A DNA stretch of 64,000 bases, taken from the NCBI RefSeq assembly GCF_030411995.1, contig NZ_JASNRC010000019.1:1-64000 (forward strand), written 5' to 3'. How positions within the stretch are numbered: position 1 is the stretch's first letter; each line of letters starts with the position of its first letter. A model generated the notes under the pieces. The model saw nothing but the letters and a program-made list of their open reading frames with translations. It ran no database searches and had not been told where the DNA came from. A program made the position numbers and the translations under genes. The stretch is from Massilia sp. YIM B02769 (GTDB lineage Bacteria > Pseudomonadota > Gammaproteobacteria > Burkholderiales > Burkholderiaceae_D). Below, piece after piece: positions 7,702-15,950 of the stretch.

Positions 7702-10347
7702 TTAGTTAGCCAAAGCCTTGCCCACGACTTCGCGCACGTCGTTCGACAGGCGCTGCTGGCCTGCCACCTGCTGCAGCGCCTTCTTCATGTGTTCCTGCAG
7801 CGCCGGCGTATAACGGCGCCAGCGGTCCATGGCGCGCGCCAGGCGGCTCGCCACCTGCGGGTTCAGGCCGTCGAGGGTGATCACCTGGTCGGCCCAGAAG
7901 GCGTAGCCGCTGCCGTCCGGGGCGTGGAACTGCACGGGGTTGCCGGCGCAGAAGCTCGAGATCAGGCTGCGCGCGCGGTTCGGATTGCGCAGGGTGAATG
8001 CCGGGTGGCGCATCAGTTCGCGCACGCCGGCCACATCAAGCGTCGCGCTCGTTGCCTGCAGCATGAACCACTTGTCGATGACCAGGGCTTCGTCCTCGAA
8101 CTCGTCGTAGAAGCGCTGCAGGGCGGCGTCGACCGTCGGCACGCGGGCATGGATCAGCGCGCTCAGGGCGGCGACGCGGTCGGTCATGTTGCCGGCGTTG
8201 TCGAACTGCTCCTGGGCCAGGCGCAGGCCCTCCTCGTCCTGGGCCGCGGTCAGGTAGGCCAGGCACAGGTTCTTCAGGGCGCGCTTGCCGATCGAGAGCG
8301 CGTCGGGGCTGTAATCGCCCGGGGTGGCATTCGCATGGTATTGCGCCAGCAGCTCCTCGCGCAGGCGCGTGCCGATATTCGCGCGCACGAACTGGCGCGC
8401 CAGGTGGATGGCCAGCGGGTCGACCACGGCGATCTGCTCGGCCACCATGGTTTCCGACGGCAGCAGCAGGCATTGTTCGCGGAAGGCGGGGTCGAGCGTG
8501 TCGTCGCTCAGCATCTTGCCCATCGCCAGCAAGAAAGTGTCATCCAGCAGCAGGGGCGCGCCGACGCCGGCTTCGCCGGTCAATTTCAACAGGCGCCCCA
8601 TGGCCAGGCGCTGGCCGGCTTCCCAGCGGTTGACCGGGTCGCTGTCGTGGCTGAACAGGTGCAGCAGGTCGGCATCGCCGTAGTTGTAGTCGAGGACGAT
8701 CGGCGCCGAGAAGTCGCGCAGGATCGACGGCGTCGGCTGTTCCTGCACGTTGTCGAACACGAAGCTTTGCTCGGATTCGGTCAGCTCCAGCACAGTCGTG
8801 GTGCCGCGCTCCTCGCCATTGATGACCAGCGGCATGTCCTTGCCGTCCGCACCCAGCAGGCCCACGGCCACAGGAATGTGGAAGGGGAACTTGCTCGACT
8901 GGCCGGGCGTGGCCGGGCAGGACTGGAACAGGGTCAGCGTGTAGGTCTTGGCGAGCTCGTCGTAGCGGGTTTCGGCGCGCACGACAGGCGTGCCGGCCTG
9001 GCTGTACCAGCGCTCGAACAGTGACAAGTCGCGGCCATTCGCGTCAGCCATGGCGCGGCGGAAATCGTCGCAGGTGACGGCTTGTTCGTCGTGGCGTTCG
9101 AAGTACAAGTCCATGCCCTTGCGGAAGCCTTCGCGGCCCAGCAGGGTCTGGTACATGCGCACGACTTCGGCGCCCTTTTCGTACACGGTCACGGTGTAGA
9201 AATTGTTAATTTCCACAAAGGAGTCGGGACGTACCGGGTGGGCCATCGGGCCGGCGTCTTCCGGGAACTGGGCCTGGCGCAAGGTGCGCACCTGGTCGAT
9301 GCGGCCGACGGCGCGTCCGGTGTCGGTGCCGACCATGTCGGCCGAGAATTCCTGGTCCCGGAACACGGTCAAGCCTTCCTTTAGCGACAGCTGGAACCAG
9401 TCGCGGCAGGTCACGCGGTTGCCGGTCCAGTTATGGAAATATTCGTGGCCGACCACGGCTTCGATGCCTTGAAAGTCGATGTCGGTGGCGACGCGCGGAT
9501 TGGCCAGCACGAACTTGGTGTTGAAGATGTTCAGGCCCTTGTTTTCCATCGCGCCCATGTTGAAGTCGCTGACGGCGACGATCATGAAGCGGTCCAGGTC
9601 GAGCTCCAGGCCCCAGCGCTCTTCGTCCCAGCGGATGCTGTTCTTCAGCGACTGCATGGCGTAGTCGGTCTTGTCGAGGTTGCCCTCTTCCACCCACACC
9701 TGCAGCAGGGCGTCGCGGCCGTCGGCCAGTTTGAAGGTTTCTTCCTGGCAGACCAGGCGCGCGGCGACCAGGGCGAACAGGTAGGAAGGCTTCTTGAACG
9801 GGTCTTCCCACTTGGCGTAGTGGCGGCCGTCGCCCAGCTCGCCCTCTTCGACCAGGTTACCGTTCGATAGCAGCACCGGGTATTTTTCCTTGTCGGCGCG
9901 CAGCATGACCGTGAACTTGGCCATGACGTCCGGGCGGTCCGGGAAGAAGGTGATGGCGCGGAAGCCTTCGGCCTCGCACTGGGTGTAGAAGCTGCCGTTT
10001 GAGGTGTACAGGCCGTTCAGCGTGGTGTTCTGTTCCGGTACGCAGAGCGTTTCGATCTCGAGCGTGACCTCTTCCGGCGTATCGGGAATCGTCAGCAGGC
10101 TACCTTCGATGCGGTAATCCTTCGCGCCGAGTTGCTTTCCATTCATGCGCAGCGCCACCAGCTCCAGGTTCTCGCCGTAGAGCTCGATTTCGCGCTGGGC
10201 GCTGTCGGGGTTGCGGCGCATCGTCATCCGGTTAGCGACGATGGTGCGGGCGGGATCGAGGTCGAAGCCGAGTTCGACGGTGTCCACGAGGTAGCTGGGC
10301 GGGGTGTAGTCTTTCCGGTAGATCGTCTGGGGCGTATCAGTGCGCAT
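7702..10347 (-). CDS. pepN: Aminopeptidase N (M1 family, alanyl aminopeptidase)
   Basis: PepN is a cytoplasmic zinc metallo-aminopeptidase that removes N-terminal residues from peptides produced by ATP-dependent proteases. The 881 residues compare with 870 in E. coli. The exopeptidase signature GAMENKG is near residue 264. The zinc motif HEYFHNWTGN follows near 299 (HExxH), with the third ligand Glu in LKEGLTVFRDQEF. The C-terminal half is the helical DUF3458-type region of proteobacterial PepN. The start MRTDTPQTIYRKDY is usual for the family. The gene is divergent from the lipoprotein gene at 10543, with a 195-bp gap that must carry both promoters. It is followed closely by fbp. Confidence 0.97.
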   Translation of the reverse strand: MRTDTPQTIYRKDYTPPSYLVDTVELGFDLDPARTIVANRMTMRRNPDSAQREIELYGENLELVALRMNGKQLGAKDYRIEGSLLTIPDTPEEVTLEIETLCVPEQNTTLNGLYTSNGSFYTQCEAEGFRAITFFPDRPDVMAKFTVMLRADKEKYPVLLSNGNLVEEGELGDGRHYAKWEDPFKKPSYLFALVAARLVCQEETFKLADGRDALLQVWVEEGNLDKTDYAMQSLKNSIRWDEERWGLELDLDRFMIVAVSDFNMGAMENKGLNIFNTKFVLANPRVATDIDFQGIEAVVGHEYFHNWTGNRVTCRDWFQLSLKEGLTVFRDQEFSADMVGTDTGRAVGRIDQVRTLRQAQFPEDAGPMAHPVRPDSFVEINNFYTVTVYEKGAEVVRMYQTLLGREGFRKGMDLYFERHDEQAVTCDDFRRAMADANGRDLSLFERWYSQAGTPVVRAETRYDELAKTYTLTLFQSCPATPGQSSKFPFHIPVAVGLLGADGKDMPLVINGEERGTTTVLELTESEQSFVFDNVQEQPTPSILRDFSAPIVLDYNYGDADLLHLFSHDSDPVNRWEAGQRLAMGRLLKLTGEAGVGAPLLLDDTFLLAMGKMLSDDTLDPAFREQCLLLPSETMVAEQIAVVDPLAIHLARQFVRANIGTRLREELLAQYHANATPGDYSPDALSIGKRALKNLCLAYLTAAQDEEGLRLAQEQFDNAGNMTDRVAALSALIHARVPTVDAALQRFYDEFEDEALVIDKWFMLQATSATLDVAGVRELMRHPAFTLRNPNRARSLISSFCAGNPVQFHAPDGSGYAFWADQVITLDGLNPQVASRLARAMDRWRRYTPALQEHMKKALQQVAGQQRLSNDVREVVGKALAN

Positions 10348-10542
10348 GGGATGGTTCCGAAAAATACAGTCGAAGAAGGTCTTATTTTACCAACAAGGTT
10401 TATCCGGGCGCGCCTGAATTCCGTGTATCCGAATGTGTCGGGATGTGCCGCTGGTAACGGTGTGTAAATTTATCTGCGAAAATGATGCGATAGGCGCAAG
10501 CTAAGGATCGGCAAAGACCGTCTATAAATCGGAGAGAAACGA

Positions 10543-11178
10543 ATGAAACGCTTGATCATGATGACAGCCGCGGCCGCCATGGCCCTGCTGTTGGGCGGAT
10601 GCGCAACGACCATCCGTAGCGATGTCACCACCTTCCACCAATGGCCGGCGCAGATCGAGGACAAGAGCTATGTCTTCGAAGCGCCGCCGGCGATGGACAA
10701 CACGCTGGAATACCAGAGCTACCAGAACCTGGTGCGCGGGCAACTGGCGCAACTGGGCTTCCGCGAAGCCCCGGCCGGTCCCGCCGCGCTGAAAGTCGGC
10801 ATGCGCTTCACCACCACCGATGTGCCGGTGCGCGTGGTCGAGCCGGCGATGCCGATGTACGGGTATCCGTATTACCGCATGGGTCCGCGTTTCGGTCCGC
10901 GCGGCCGCTGGGCGGGCTGGTATCACCCGTTCTACGATCCGTTCTGGAGCCCCTTCCCGGCGTATGAGGTGTCGATCCAGCACCAGTACCGCCGCGAGCT
11001 GCAGGTGTCGATCAAGGATGCGGGCGACAAGCGGCTGTTCGACGTCACCGTGCACAACATGAGCCGCGAGCTGTCGACGCCGGTCGTGATGCCGGCGCTG
11101 GTGCAGAGCGCGTTTGCGGGCTTCCCGGGGCCGAACGGTGGCGTGCGGCAGGTGGAGTTGCAGCGCAAGAATGGGTGA
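10543..11178 (+). CDS. DUF4136-domain lipoprotein
   Basis: This 211-residue protein has a lipoprotein signal peptide: MKRLIMM, an Ala/Leu-rich stretch, then the lipobox LLGGC with Cys20 as the lipidated residue. The mature part (DVTTFHQWP, LEYQSYQNLVRGQLAQLGF, YRRELQVSIKDA) matches the DUF4136 family, which has no agreed function. A Pro/Gly/Tyr/Arg-rich insertion (residues about 103-140) is common in betaproteobacterial members. GGAGAG six bases before the ATG supports the start. An intrinsic terminator follows at 11227, so it is probably a single-gene unit. Location is expected to be the inner leaflet of the outer membrane, inferred from the lipobox. Confidence 0.9.
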   Translation: MKRLIMMTAAAAMALLLGGCATTIRSDVTTFHQWPAQIEDKSYVFEAPPAMDNTLEYQSYQNLVRGQLAQLGFREAPAGPAALKVGMRFTTTDVPVRVVEPAMPMYGYPYYRMGPRFGPRGRWAGWYHPFYDPFWSPFPAYEVSIQHQYRRELQVSIKDAGDKRLFDVTVHNMSRELSTPVVMPALVQSAFAGFPGPNGGVRQVELQRKNG

Positions 11179-11226
11179 AGGTAGTCGAGATGCGGGGCCG
11201 GAGAGAGCTGGCCTGCACGAGTGAAG

Positions 11227-11251
11227 AGCCGGGGTGATTCCCGGCTTTTTT
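11227..11251 (+). terminator. Rho-independent terminator after the DUF4136 gene
   Basis: A 7-bp perfect stem, AGCCGGG with CCCGGCT, closes a GTGATT loop and runs into six T residues. It lies 48 bases after the stop codon. Confidence 0.9.
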
Positions 11252-11283
11252 ATTGGCCACGCTTGAGCTCGCTGCGACATTGC

Positions 11284-11501
11284 TCGTACGGTGGGGGTTT
11301 CGAGGCCGGGGGCCTCGGAACCGAAGTGCCCACGCGGTTACGTACGCTTGCTGTTGGCTACGTGCGGTGACGATTCGCTCGTACCGTGTCCGCGAGCTGA
11401 GGATCGGTTCGTGGCCGCAGGATGCCGTGCGGGCGACAATTCACGGCACGTGTCCGAGAGATGAGCACGTAACCGCGTGGGCACGGGGTGCCCACCGTAC
11501 G
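11284..11501. repeat. Inverted pair of CGTAGGGTGG-type hairpin repeats (locus 1)
   Basis: The left copy starts near 11284 with CGTACGGTGGG and ends at 11343 with GTGCCCACGCGGTTACGT; its centre is expanded. The right copy at 11466-11501 is its inverse and contains GTGGGCAC-GG-GGTGCCCAC-type pairing, ending CCCACCGTACG. Together they fill most of the 336-bp gap between the lipoprotein gene and the small membrane protein gene, leaving no room for another gene. Confidence 0.7.
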
Positions 11502-11514
11502 ATCGAGTTTTCGG

Positions 11515-11658
11515 TCAGGAGAAATACGCCTCCGAGGCAAAGGTGATGACGATGATCAGCAGCACTGCCAGCACCAGCACGATCAACAAACGCCCGAACT
11601 TCGGCGCGCCGCCGGTATCCGGTTCGTTCGGCTCGCGGTCGTCGCTGAACTCCCTCAT
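11515..11658 (-). CDS. Small single-pass membrane protein, 47 aa
   Basis: This gene is short but well supported. Its ATG (11658-11656) overlaps the TGA stop of the quinone oxidoreductase gene in an ATGA, so translation is probably coupled. The product starts MREFSDDREPNEPDTGG, an acidic hydrophilic N-terminus, then KFGRL, a hydrophobic helix of about 20 residues (LIVLVLAVLLIIVITFA), and ends SEAYFS. That predicts one transmembrane helix. I recognise no family. It ends the mgsA-qor chain; its job may be linked to that unit or it may only be cotranscribed. Confidence 0.7.
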   Translation of the reverse strand: MREFSDDREPNEPDTGGAPKFGRLLIVLVLAVLLIIVITFASEAYFS

Positions 11659-12632
11659 GGCAGCAAAATCGTCGAACCAGTGGTGCGGCGGGCTTCGAGC
11701 GCAATATGGGCCTGCGCGGCATCGGCCAGCTCGAAGCGCTGGTGGATGTCGATCTTGACCTTGCTGCTACTGACCATCCCGAACAGGTCGGCCGCCATCG
11801 CCTCCAGCTCCTCGCGCGTCGCCGCATACGACCCCAGCGAAGGCCGTGTGAGATACAGCGAGCCGCGCGAGGCCAGTTCGCTCATCGAGAACGCCGGCAC
11901 CGCGCCGGACGAATTGCCGAAGCTGACCATCAACCCGCGCGGCTGCAGGCAGTCGAGCGAGCGGATGAAGGTGTCCTTGCCCACCGAGTCATAGACCACC
12001 GGCACCTTCTTGCCGCCGGTGATCTCCAGCACGCGCGCCACGATGTCTTCCTCGTTGTAGTTGATCACATGCGCGGCGCCATGCGCCAGCGCCAATTCTC
12101 CCTTTTCCTTGGACCCGACCGTGCCGATCAGGTTCACGCCCAGCGCCCGCGCCCATTGGCAGGCGATCAGGCCGACGCCGCCGGCGGCCGCATGGAACAG
12201 GATGGTCTGGTCCGCCTGCAATTTGTAGGTGCTGTTGAACAGGTATTGCACCGTCAGCCCTTGCAGCATCATGGCGGCAGCGGTCTCGAAATCGATGGCG
12301 TCCGGCAGCTTCACCAGGATGTCGGCCGGCATGGTGCGCAGCTCGCTGTAGGCGCCGTTCGGGCGGCCGGCATAGGCCACGCGGTCGCCCGGCTGGACGT
12401 GGGTCACGCCCTCGCCCACCGCCTCGACCACGCCGGCGCCTTCCTGCCCCAGTCCGCTGGGCAAGGGCATCGGGTACAGGCCGGTGCGGAAATACACGTC
12501 GATGTAGTTCAGCCCGATCGCATGCTGGCGCACGCGCGCCTCCCCGGGACCCGGTTCGCCCACCTCGACATCGACGTATTCCAGCACTTCCGGGCCGCCG
12601 GTACGCGTGAGTCGGATTGCCTTGGCCATCAT
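11655..12632 (-). CDS. NADPH:quinone oxidoreductase (zinc-independent MDR family)
   Basis: This 325-residue protein belongs to the quinone oxidoreductase (Qor-like) branch of medium-chain dehydrogenases, which reduce quinones or other conjugated carbonyls with NADPH. The N-terminal catalytic domain has IGLNYIDVYFRTGLYP and LGQEGAGVVEAVG. The Rossmann fold carries AAAGGVGLIACQWARALG near residue 150. No structural zinc cysteines are seen, as expected for this branch. The start was set at ATG 12632 because it overlaps the mgsA stop as ATGA and has GAGGAG eight bases upstream; a second ATG follows directly at 12629. With mgsA before it, a role in handling reactive carbonyls such as methylglyoxal derivatives is possible but inferred. 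Confidence 0.9.
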   Translation of the reverse strand: MMAKAIRLTRTGGPEVLEYVDVEVGEPGPGEARVRQHAIGLNYIDVYFRTGLYPMPLPSGLGQEGAGVVEAVGEGVTHVQPGDRVAYAGRPNGAYSELRTMPADILVKLPDAIDFETAAAMMLQGLTVQYLFNSTYKLQADQTILFHAAAGGVGLIACQWARALGVNLIGTVGSKEKGELALAHGAAHVINYNEEDIVARVLEITGGKKVPVVYDSVGKDTFIRSLDCLQPRGLMVSFGNSSGAVPAFSMSELASRGSLYLTRPSLGSYAATREELEAMAADLFGMVSSSKVKIDIHQRFELADAAQAHIALEARRTTGSTILLP

Positions 12633-13024
12633 GGTTTCTTCTCCTCGTTGTTGGCGTTCATCAGTCGGGTCAGGACCAGGTGCGCCGTCGCCACGTTCGT
12701 TGCGCAGGCGATGTTGTGCACGTCGCAGGCGCGCACCAGGGCATTGATGTCGGGTTCGTGCGGCTGGGGCGTCATCGGGTCGCGCAGGAAGATCACGCAG
12801 TCGATCTCGCCCGTCACCAGTTGCGCACCGATCTGCAGGTCGCCGCCGAAAGGCCCGGAATGCTTGCACTCGACCGTCAGGCCGAGCTCGTTGATCAGGC
12901 GTCCGCCGGTGGTGCCGGTGGCGGTGAGCGTGCAGCCGGCCAGGAAGTCCCGGTACTCGGCGGCGAGGGTGATCATGTCGTCTTTCTTCTTGTCGTGCGC
13001 AATGAGCGCAATGCGTGGCTTCAT
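12629..13024 (-). CDS. mgsA: Methylglyoxal synthase
   Basis: MgsA converts dihydroxyacetone phosphate into methylglyoxal and phosphate, relieving phosphate limitation or sugar-phosphate stress. The 131-residue product starts MKPRIALIAHDKKKDDM, the usual N-terminus. It keeps the phosphate-binding TGTTGGRL, the catalytic SGPFGGDLQIGA and the FLRDPMTPQPHEPDI block. It is somewhat shorter than the E. coli enzyme (152), lacking only terminal extensions. Start 13024 was chosen over longer frames because only this segment is family-like. It overlaps the quinone oxidoreductase gene by four bases, and the transporter gene stop lies 14 bases upstream, so the three genes form one minus-strand unit. Confidence 0.96.
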   Translation of the reverse strand: MKPRIALIAHDKKKDDMITLAAEYRDFLAGCTLTATGTTGGRLINELGLTVECKHSGPFGGDLQIGAQLVTGEIDCVIFLRDPMTPQPHEPDINALVRACDVHNIACATNVATAHLVLTRLMNANNEEKKP

Positions 13025-13038
13025 TTCGGCGTCGCTTT

Positions 13039-13959
13039 CTATTTTTTCAGGGACAACATGTAGATGCCTGCCAGGACCAGGCCGGTTCCGGCCAGCTGCA
13101 CCGCCGTGACCGGCTCTCCCAGCAGCAAGGCGCCGAGGAAGAGCGTCGATACCGGACCGATCATGCCGGCCTGCGAGGCGGTGGCCGCGCCGATGCGCCC
13201 CACCGCGATCATCGTCATGAACACCGGGAAGATAGTACAGAAAACCCCGTTCACGAGCGAGAGTCCATACACCTGCAGCGGCTGCACCAGCAGCGACGCC
13301 GGACGCAGCAGGAAGAACTGCGCGATGCCGGCCACGCTGGACACGCACATCGCGTAGGCCACCAGGCGCAGCGAGCCGACCCGCTTCACCATTTCGCCGG
13401 AACCGAGCAGGTAGATGGCATAGCTGATGGCCGAGGCCAGCACGAACAGCGAACCGATCACCGTGCTGCCCGCGCCGCCGGCCAGGTCGTGCACGAACAC
13501 CAGCACGATGCCGCAATAGGACAGGCCGAGCGCCGCCCACTCCACGGCCGTGATGCGGCGCTTGAGGAAGATGGCGGTGATCGCCAGCACGAAGGTCGGC
13601 GTCAGGAAGAGAATCAGGCGCTCGAGCCCGACCGAAATGTATTGCAGCCCGAGAAAATCGAGGTAGCTCGACAGGTAGTAACCGATCAGCCCCAGCCCGA
13701 CGATGCGCCAGCGGTCAGCCGAACTCAGCGGCGCCTGGGTGCGCATCTTCCAGATTGCCACGCCAGCGAACACCGGAAGCGAGAACAGCATTCTGAAGGC
13801 GATCAATGTCACTGCATCGATGTGGTAGCGATACAGCAGTTTGGCGACCACGGCTTTCGTGGAGAACAGGACAGCGCCGGCAATGGCGATGGCAAGGCCG
13901 CCGACGAAGGTAGCACGTGGTATGGAAACGGCAGATGTGCCTGGCGCGGACTGGGTCAT
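13039..13959 (-). CDS. EamA/DMT-superfamily transporter
   Basis: This 306-residue inner-membrane protein has about ten hydrophobic helices arranged as two EamA repeats, for example FVGGLAIAIAGAVLFSTKAV in the first and VIGSLFVLASAISYAIYLLG in the second. Members of this superfamily export amino acids, nucleotides or other metabolites; the substrate cannot be read from sequence. The start MTQSAPGTSAV at 13959 was chosen because the upstream extension of the frame is not hydrophobic and belongs to the structured intergenic element. It lies first in the unit with mgsA, the quinone oxidoreductase gene and the small membrane protein gene. Confidence 0.88.
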   Translation of the reverse strand: MTQSAPGTSAVSIPRATFVGGLAIAIAGAVLFSTKAVVAKLLYRYHIDAVTLIAFRMLFSLPVFAGVAIWKMRTQAPLSSADRWRIVGLGLIGYYLSSYLDFLGLQYISVGLERLILFLTPTFVLAITAIFLKRRITAVEWAALGLSYCGIVLVFVHDLAGGAGSTVIGSLFVLASAISYAIYLLGSGEMVKRVGSLRLVAYAMCVSSVAGIAQFFLLRPASLLVQPLQVYGLSLVNGVFCTIFPVFMTMIAVGRIGAATASQAGMIGPVSTLFLGALLLGEPVTAVQLAGTGLVLAGIYMLSLKK

Positions 13960-14040
13960 CCGTCGATTGTACGGCCAAGCACAAAATCGAGCTCGGCAGA
14001 AGCCCGGAACGCAAGCCCATGCAGGGAGTCGAAGCTCCAA

Positions 14041-14194
14041 GTACTCAACCAGGAATAAATGTGAGTTTTGGCAAACAGAACCGGATGCGGTGCAAGGCGG
14101 CGAGTGCGCCGCAGTGCGAGCACTGCAAGTACGAGCCAACGCAGCAATGCGCCGGTTATGGCAGCCAAAAACACATTTATTCATGGGCGAGTAC
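14041..14194. mobile_element. MITE-like element with 31-32 bp terminal inverted repeats
   Basis: The left end at 14041-14072 starts GTACTCAACCAGGAATAAAT and runs through GTGAGTTTTGGC. The right end at 14164-14194 is its inverse (GCCAAAAACAC, then ATTTATTC, then GAGTAC) with about five differences. Inside lie AACCGG and CCGGTT facing each other, and two tight hairpins, GCGGCG-AGTG-CGCCGC and GCAGTGC-GA-GCACTGC. There is no open frame for a transposase. No clear target duplication is seen. It lies between divergent genes, so it may also be a structured regulatory element. Confidence 0.55.
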
Positions 14195-14290
14195 GCAAAT
14201 TCACCATTCATGAGGAGCGACAATGCCGAACTCGAGCATAACCATGCGGCGGCCGCGCGGCCGTCCGAACCGGGCCACGGGAGCATACAG

Positions 14291-15094
14291 ATGACCGCCC
14301 TTGTCCGCGTCGATACCCAGCCGGGACGCGAGCGTCCGCTTGTCATTGCCTGGCTGTCGGGTATCGTGGCCCTGTGCTGGGCCTGCCTGGTATTCCAGGC
14401 GCTGCACCTCTCGTCCGCCGAACCGGCCAGCCTGGCGCACACGAGCCGGCCCTTGAGCACGCCGCCCTACCGCGCCTACGAGCTGGTGCTGGTGCTGGCG
14501 ATGTGGGGCGCGATGCTGTCGGCTATGGTGCTGCCGGCCGCCACGCCGGCGATCCTGCTGTTTGCCCGCATCAACCGGCTGGCGCAGTCGGTACGCCACC
14601 CGAACCTGGCGACCCTGCTGTTCGTGGCCGGCTACCTGGCGGTCTGGAGCGGCTTCGGCGCCCTGGCCACCCTGGCCCAGTGGGCGCTGCACGACGGCGG
14701 CGCCCTCGATACCGGCATGGCCGTGATCAACCCCAGCGCCTGCGGCCTGATCCTGGTGGCGGCCGGGCTCTACCAGTGGACGCCGGCCAAGCACGCCTGC
14801 CTGCAGGTCTGCCGTAATCCGCTCGGGTTCGTGCTCACCGGCTGGCGCTCGGGCCTGCTGGGCGCCCTGCGCATGGGCCTCGGCCATGGACTCTACTGTT
14901 GCGGCTCGTGCTGGCTGCTGATGCTGCTGCTGTTCGCGGCCGGCGTCACCAACTTCGCCGCCCTGCTCGGCCTGGCCGGATTGCTGCTGGCCGGATTGCT
15001 GCTGGCCGAGAAGCTGTTGCCGGGCGGGACGGTGGTGGCCTGCGTCGGCGGCCTGGGGCTCGTTGCGTGGGGCACACTATTGTTGTTTCCATAA
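14291..15094 (+). CDS. DUF2182 integral membrane protein
   Basis: This protein of 267 residues has about seven hydrophobic helices. The pattern MWGAMLSAMVLPAATPAIL, the block GLYQWTPAKHACLQVCRNP and the late GLGHGLYCCGSCWLLM identify the DUF2182 family, annotated elsewhere as a predicted metal-binding membrane protein, with no established function. The conserved Cys, His and Met residues could bind metal. The start at ATG 14291 has GGGAG eight bases upstream; an in-frame ATG at 14210 would add 27 polar residues and lacks a good site. It stands alone between the structured element and yebC. Confidence 0.85.
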   Translation: MTALVRVDTQPGRERPLVIAWLSGIVALCWACLVFQALHLSSAEPASLAHTSRPLSTPPYRAYELVLVLAMWGAMLSAMVLPAATPAILLFARINRLAQSVRHPNLATLLFVAGYLAVWSGFGALATLAQWALHDGGALDTGMAVINPSACGLILVAAGLYQWTPAKHACLQVCRNPLGFVLTGWRSGLLGALRMGLGHGLYCCGSCWLLMLLLFAAGVTNFAALLGLAGLLLAGLLLAEKLLPGGTVVACVGGLGLVAWGTLLLFP

Positions 15095-15184
15095 CAGCGG
15101 GAGGCGTCTTCAGCGGCAGTGCCCATGTTAAAATGTCGGCCACTCTTGCATACCGTCTAAGAATTTCTAAGGTAAGGAACCGAC

Positions 15185-15910
15185 ATGGCTGGACACAGCA
15201 AATGGGCCAACATCAAGCATAAGAAAGCCGCCACCGACGCCAAGCGCGGCAAGATCTGGACCCGACTGATCAAGGAAATCACGGTCGCCGCACGCATGGG
15301 CGGCGGCGACCTCGACGCCAACCCGCGCCTGCGCCTGGCGGTCGACAAGGCAGCCGACGCCAATATGCCGAAGGACAACGTCACGCGCGCGATCCAGCGC
15401 GGCTCGGGCAGCCTGGAAGGCGTGGACTACGAAGAGATCCGCTACGAAGGCTACGGCATCGGCGGCGCGGCGATCATCGTCGACTGCATGACCGACAACC
15501 GCGTGCGGACCGTGGCCGAAGTGCGTCATGCCTTCAGCAAGTTCGGCGGCAACATGGGCACCGAGGGTTCGGTGGCCTTCATGTTCAAGCACACCGGCCA
15601 GTTCCTGTTCGCGCCGGGCGTCGAAGAAGACAAGCTGATGGAAGCGGCGCTGGAAGCCGGCGCCGACGACGTGGTGCAGGACGAGGAAGGCGGCTTCGAA
15701 GTGCTGTGCGACCCGTTCGCTTTCTCGGCCGTGAAGACGGCGCTGGAAGCGGCCGGTTTCAAGGCCGAAGTGGCGGAAGTCATCATGAAGCCGGCCACCG
15801 AAACCGTGTTCACCGGCGAAGACGCCATCAAGATGCAGAAGCTGCTGGACGCGCTGGAAAACCTGGACGACGTCCAGGAAATCTACACCAACGCCGTGAT
15901 TGAAGAATAA
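15185..15910 (+). CDS. yebC: YebC/PmpR-family protein (TACO1 homologue)
   Basis: This is a 241-residue cytoplasmic protein of the YebC/TACO1 family. Members act as DNA-binding regulators (PmpR) or help ribosomes translate proline-rich stretches. The N-terminus MAGHSKWANIKHKKAATDAK is diagnostic, followed by KDNVTRAIQRG, then EGYGIGGAAIIVDCMTDNRVRT (split here only by description) and the acidic C-terminal domain with FGGNMGTEGSVAFMF. Length is normal (E. coli 246). The ATG at 15185 has AAGGAA six bases upstream, and a TAAAAT -10-like hexamer lies at 15129-15134. purD follows 40 bases after the stop. Confidence 0.95.
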   Translation: MAGHSKWANIKHKKAATDAKRGKIWTRLIKEITVAARMGGGDLDANPRLRLAVDKAADANMPKDNVTRAIQRGSGSLEGVDYEEIRYEGYGIGGAAIIVDCMTDNRVRTVAEVRHAFSKFGGNMGTEGSVAFMFKHTGQFLFAPGVEEDKLMEAALEAGADDVVQDEEGGFEVLCDPFAFSAVKTALEAAGFKAEVAEVIMKPATETVFTGEDAIKMQKLLDALENLDDVQEIYTNAVIEE

Positions 15911-15950
15911 GCGGAACAGTAACCCCGAAGAACAAGCGCGAAAGCCACGT

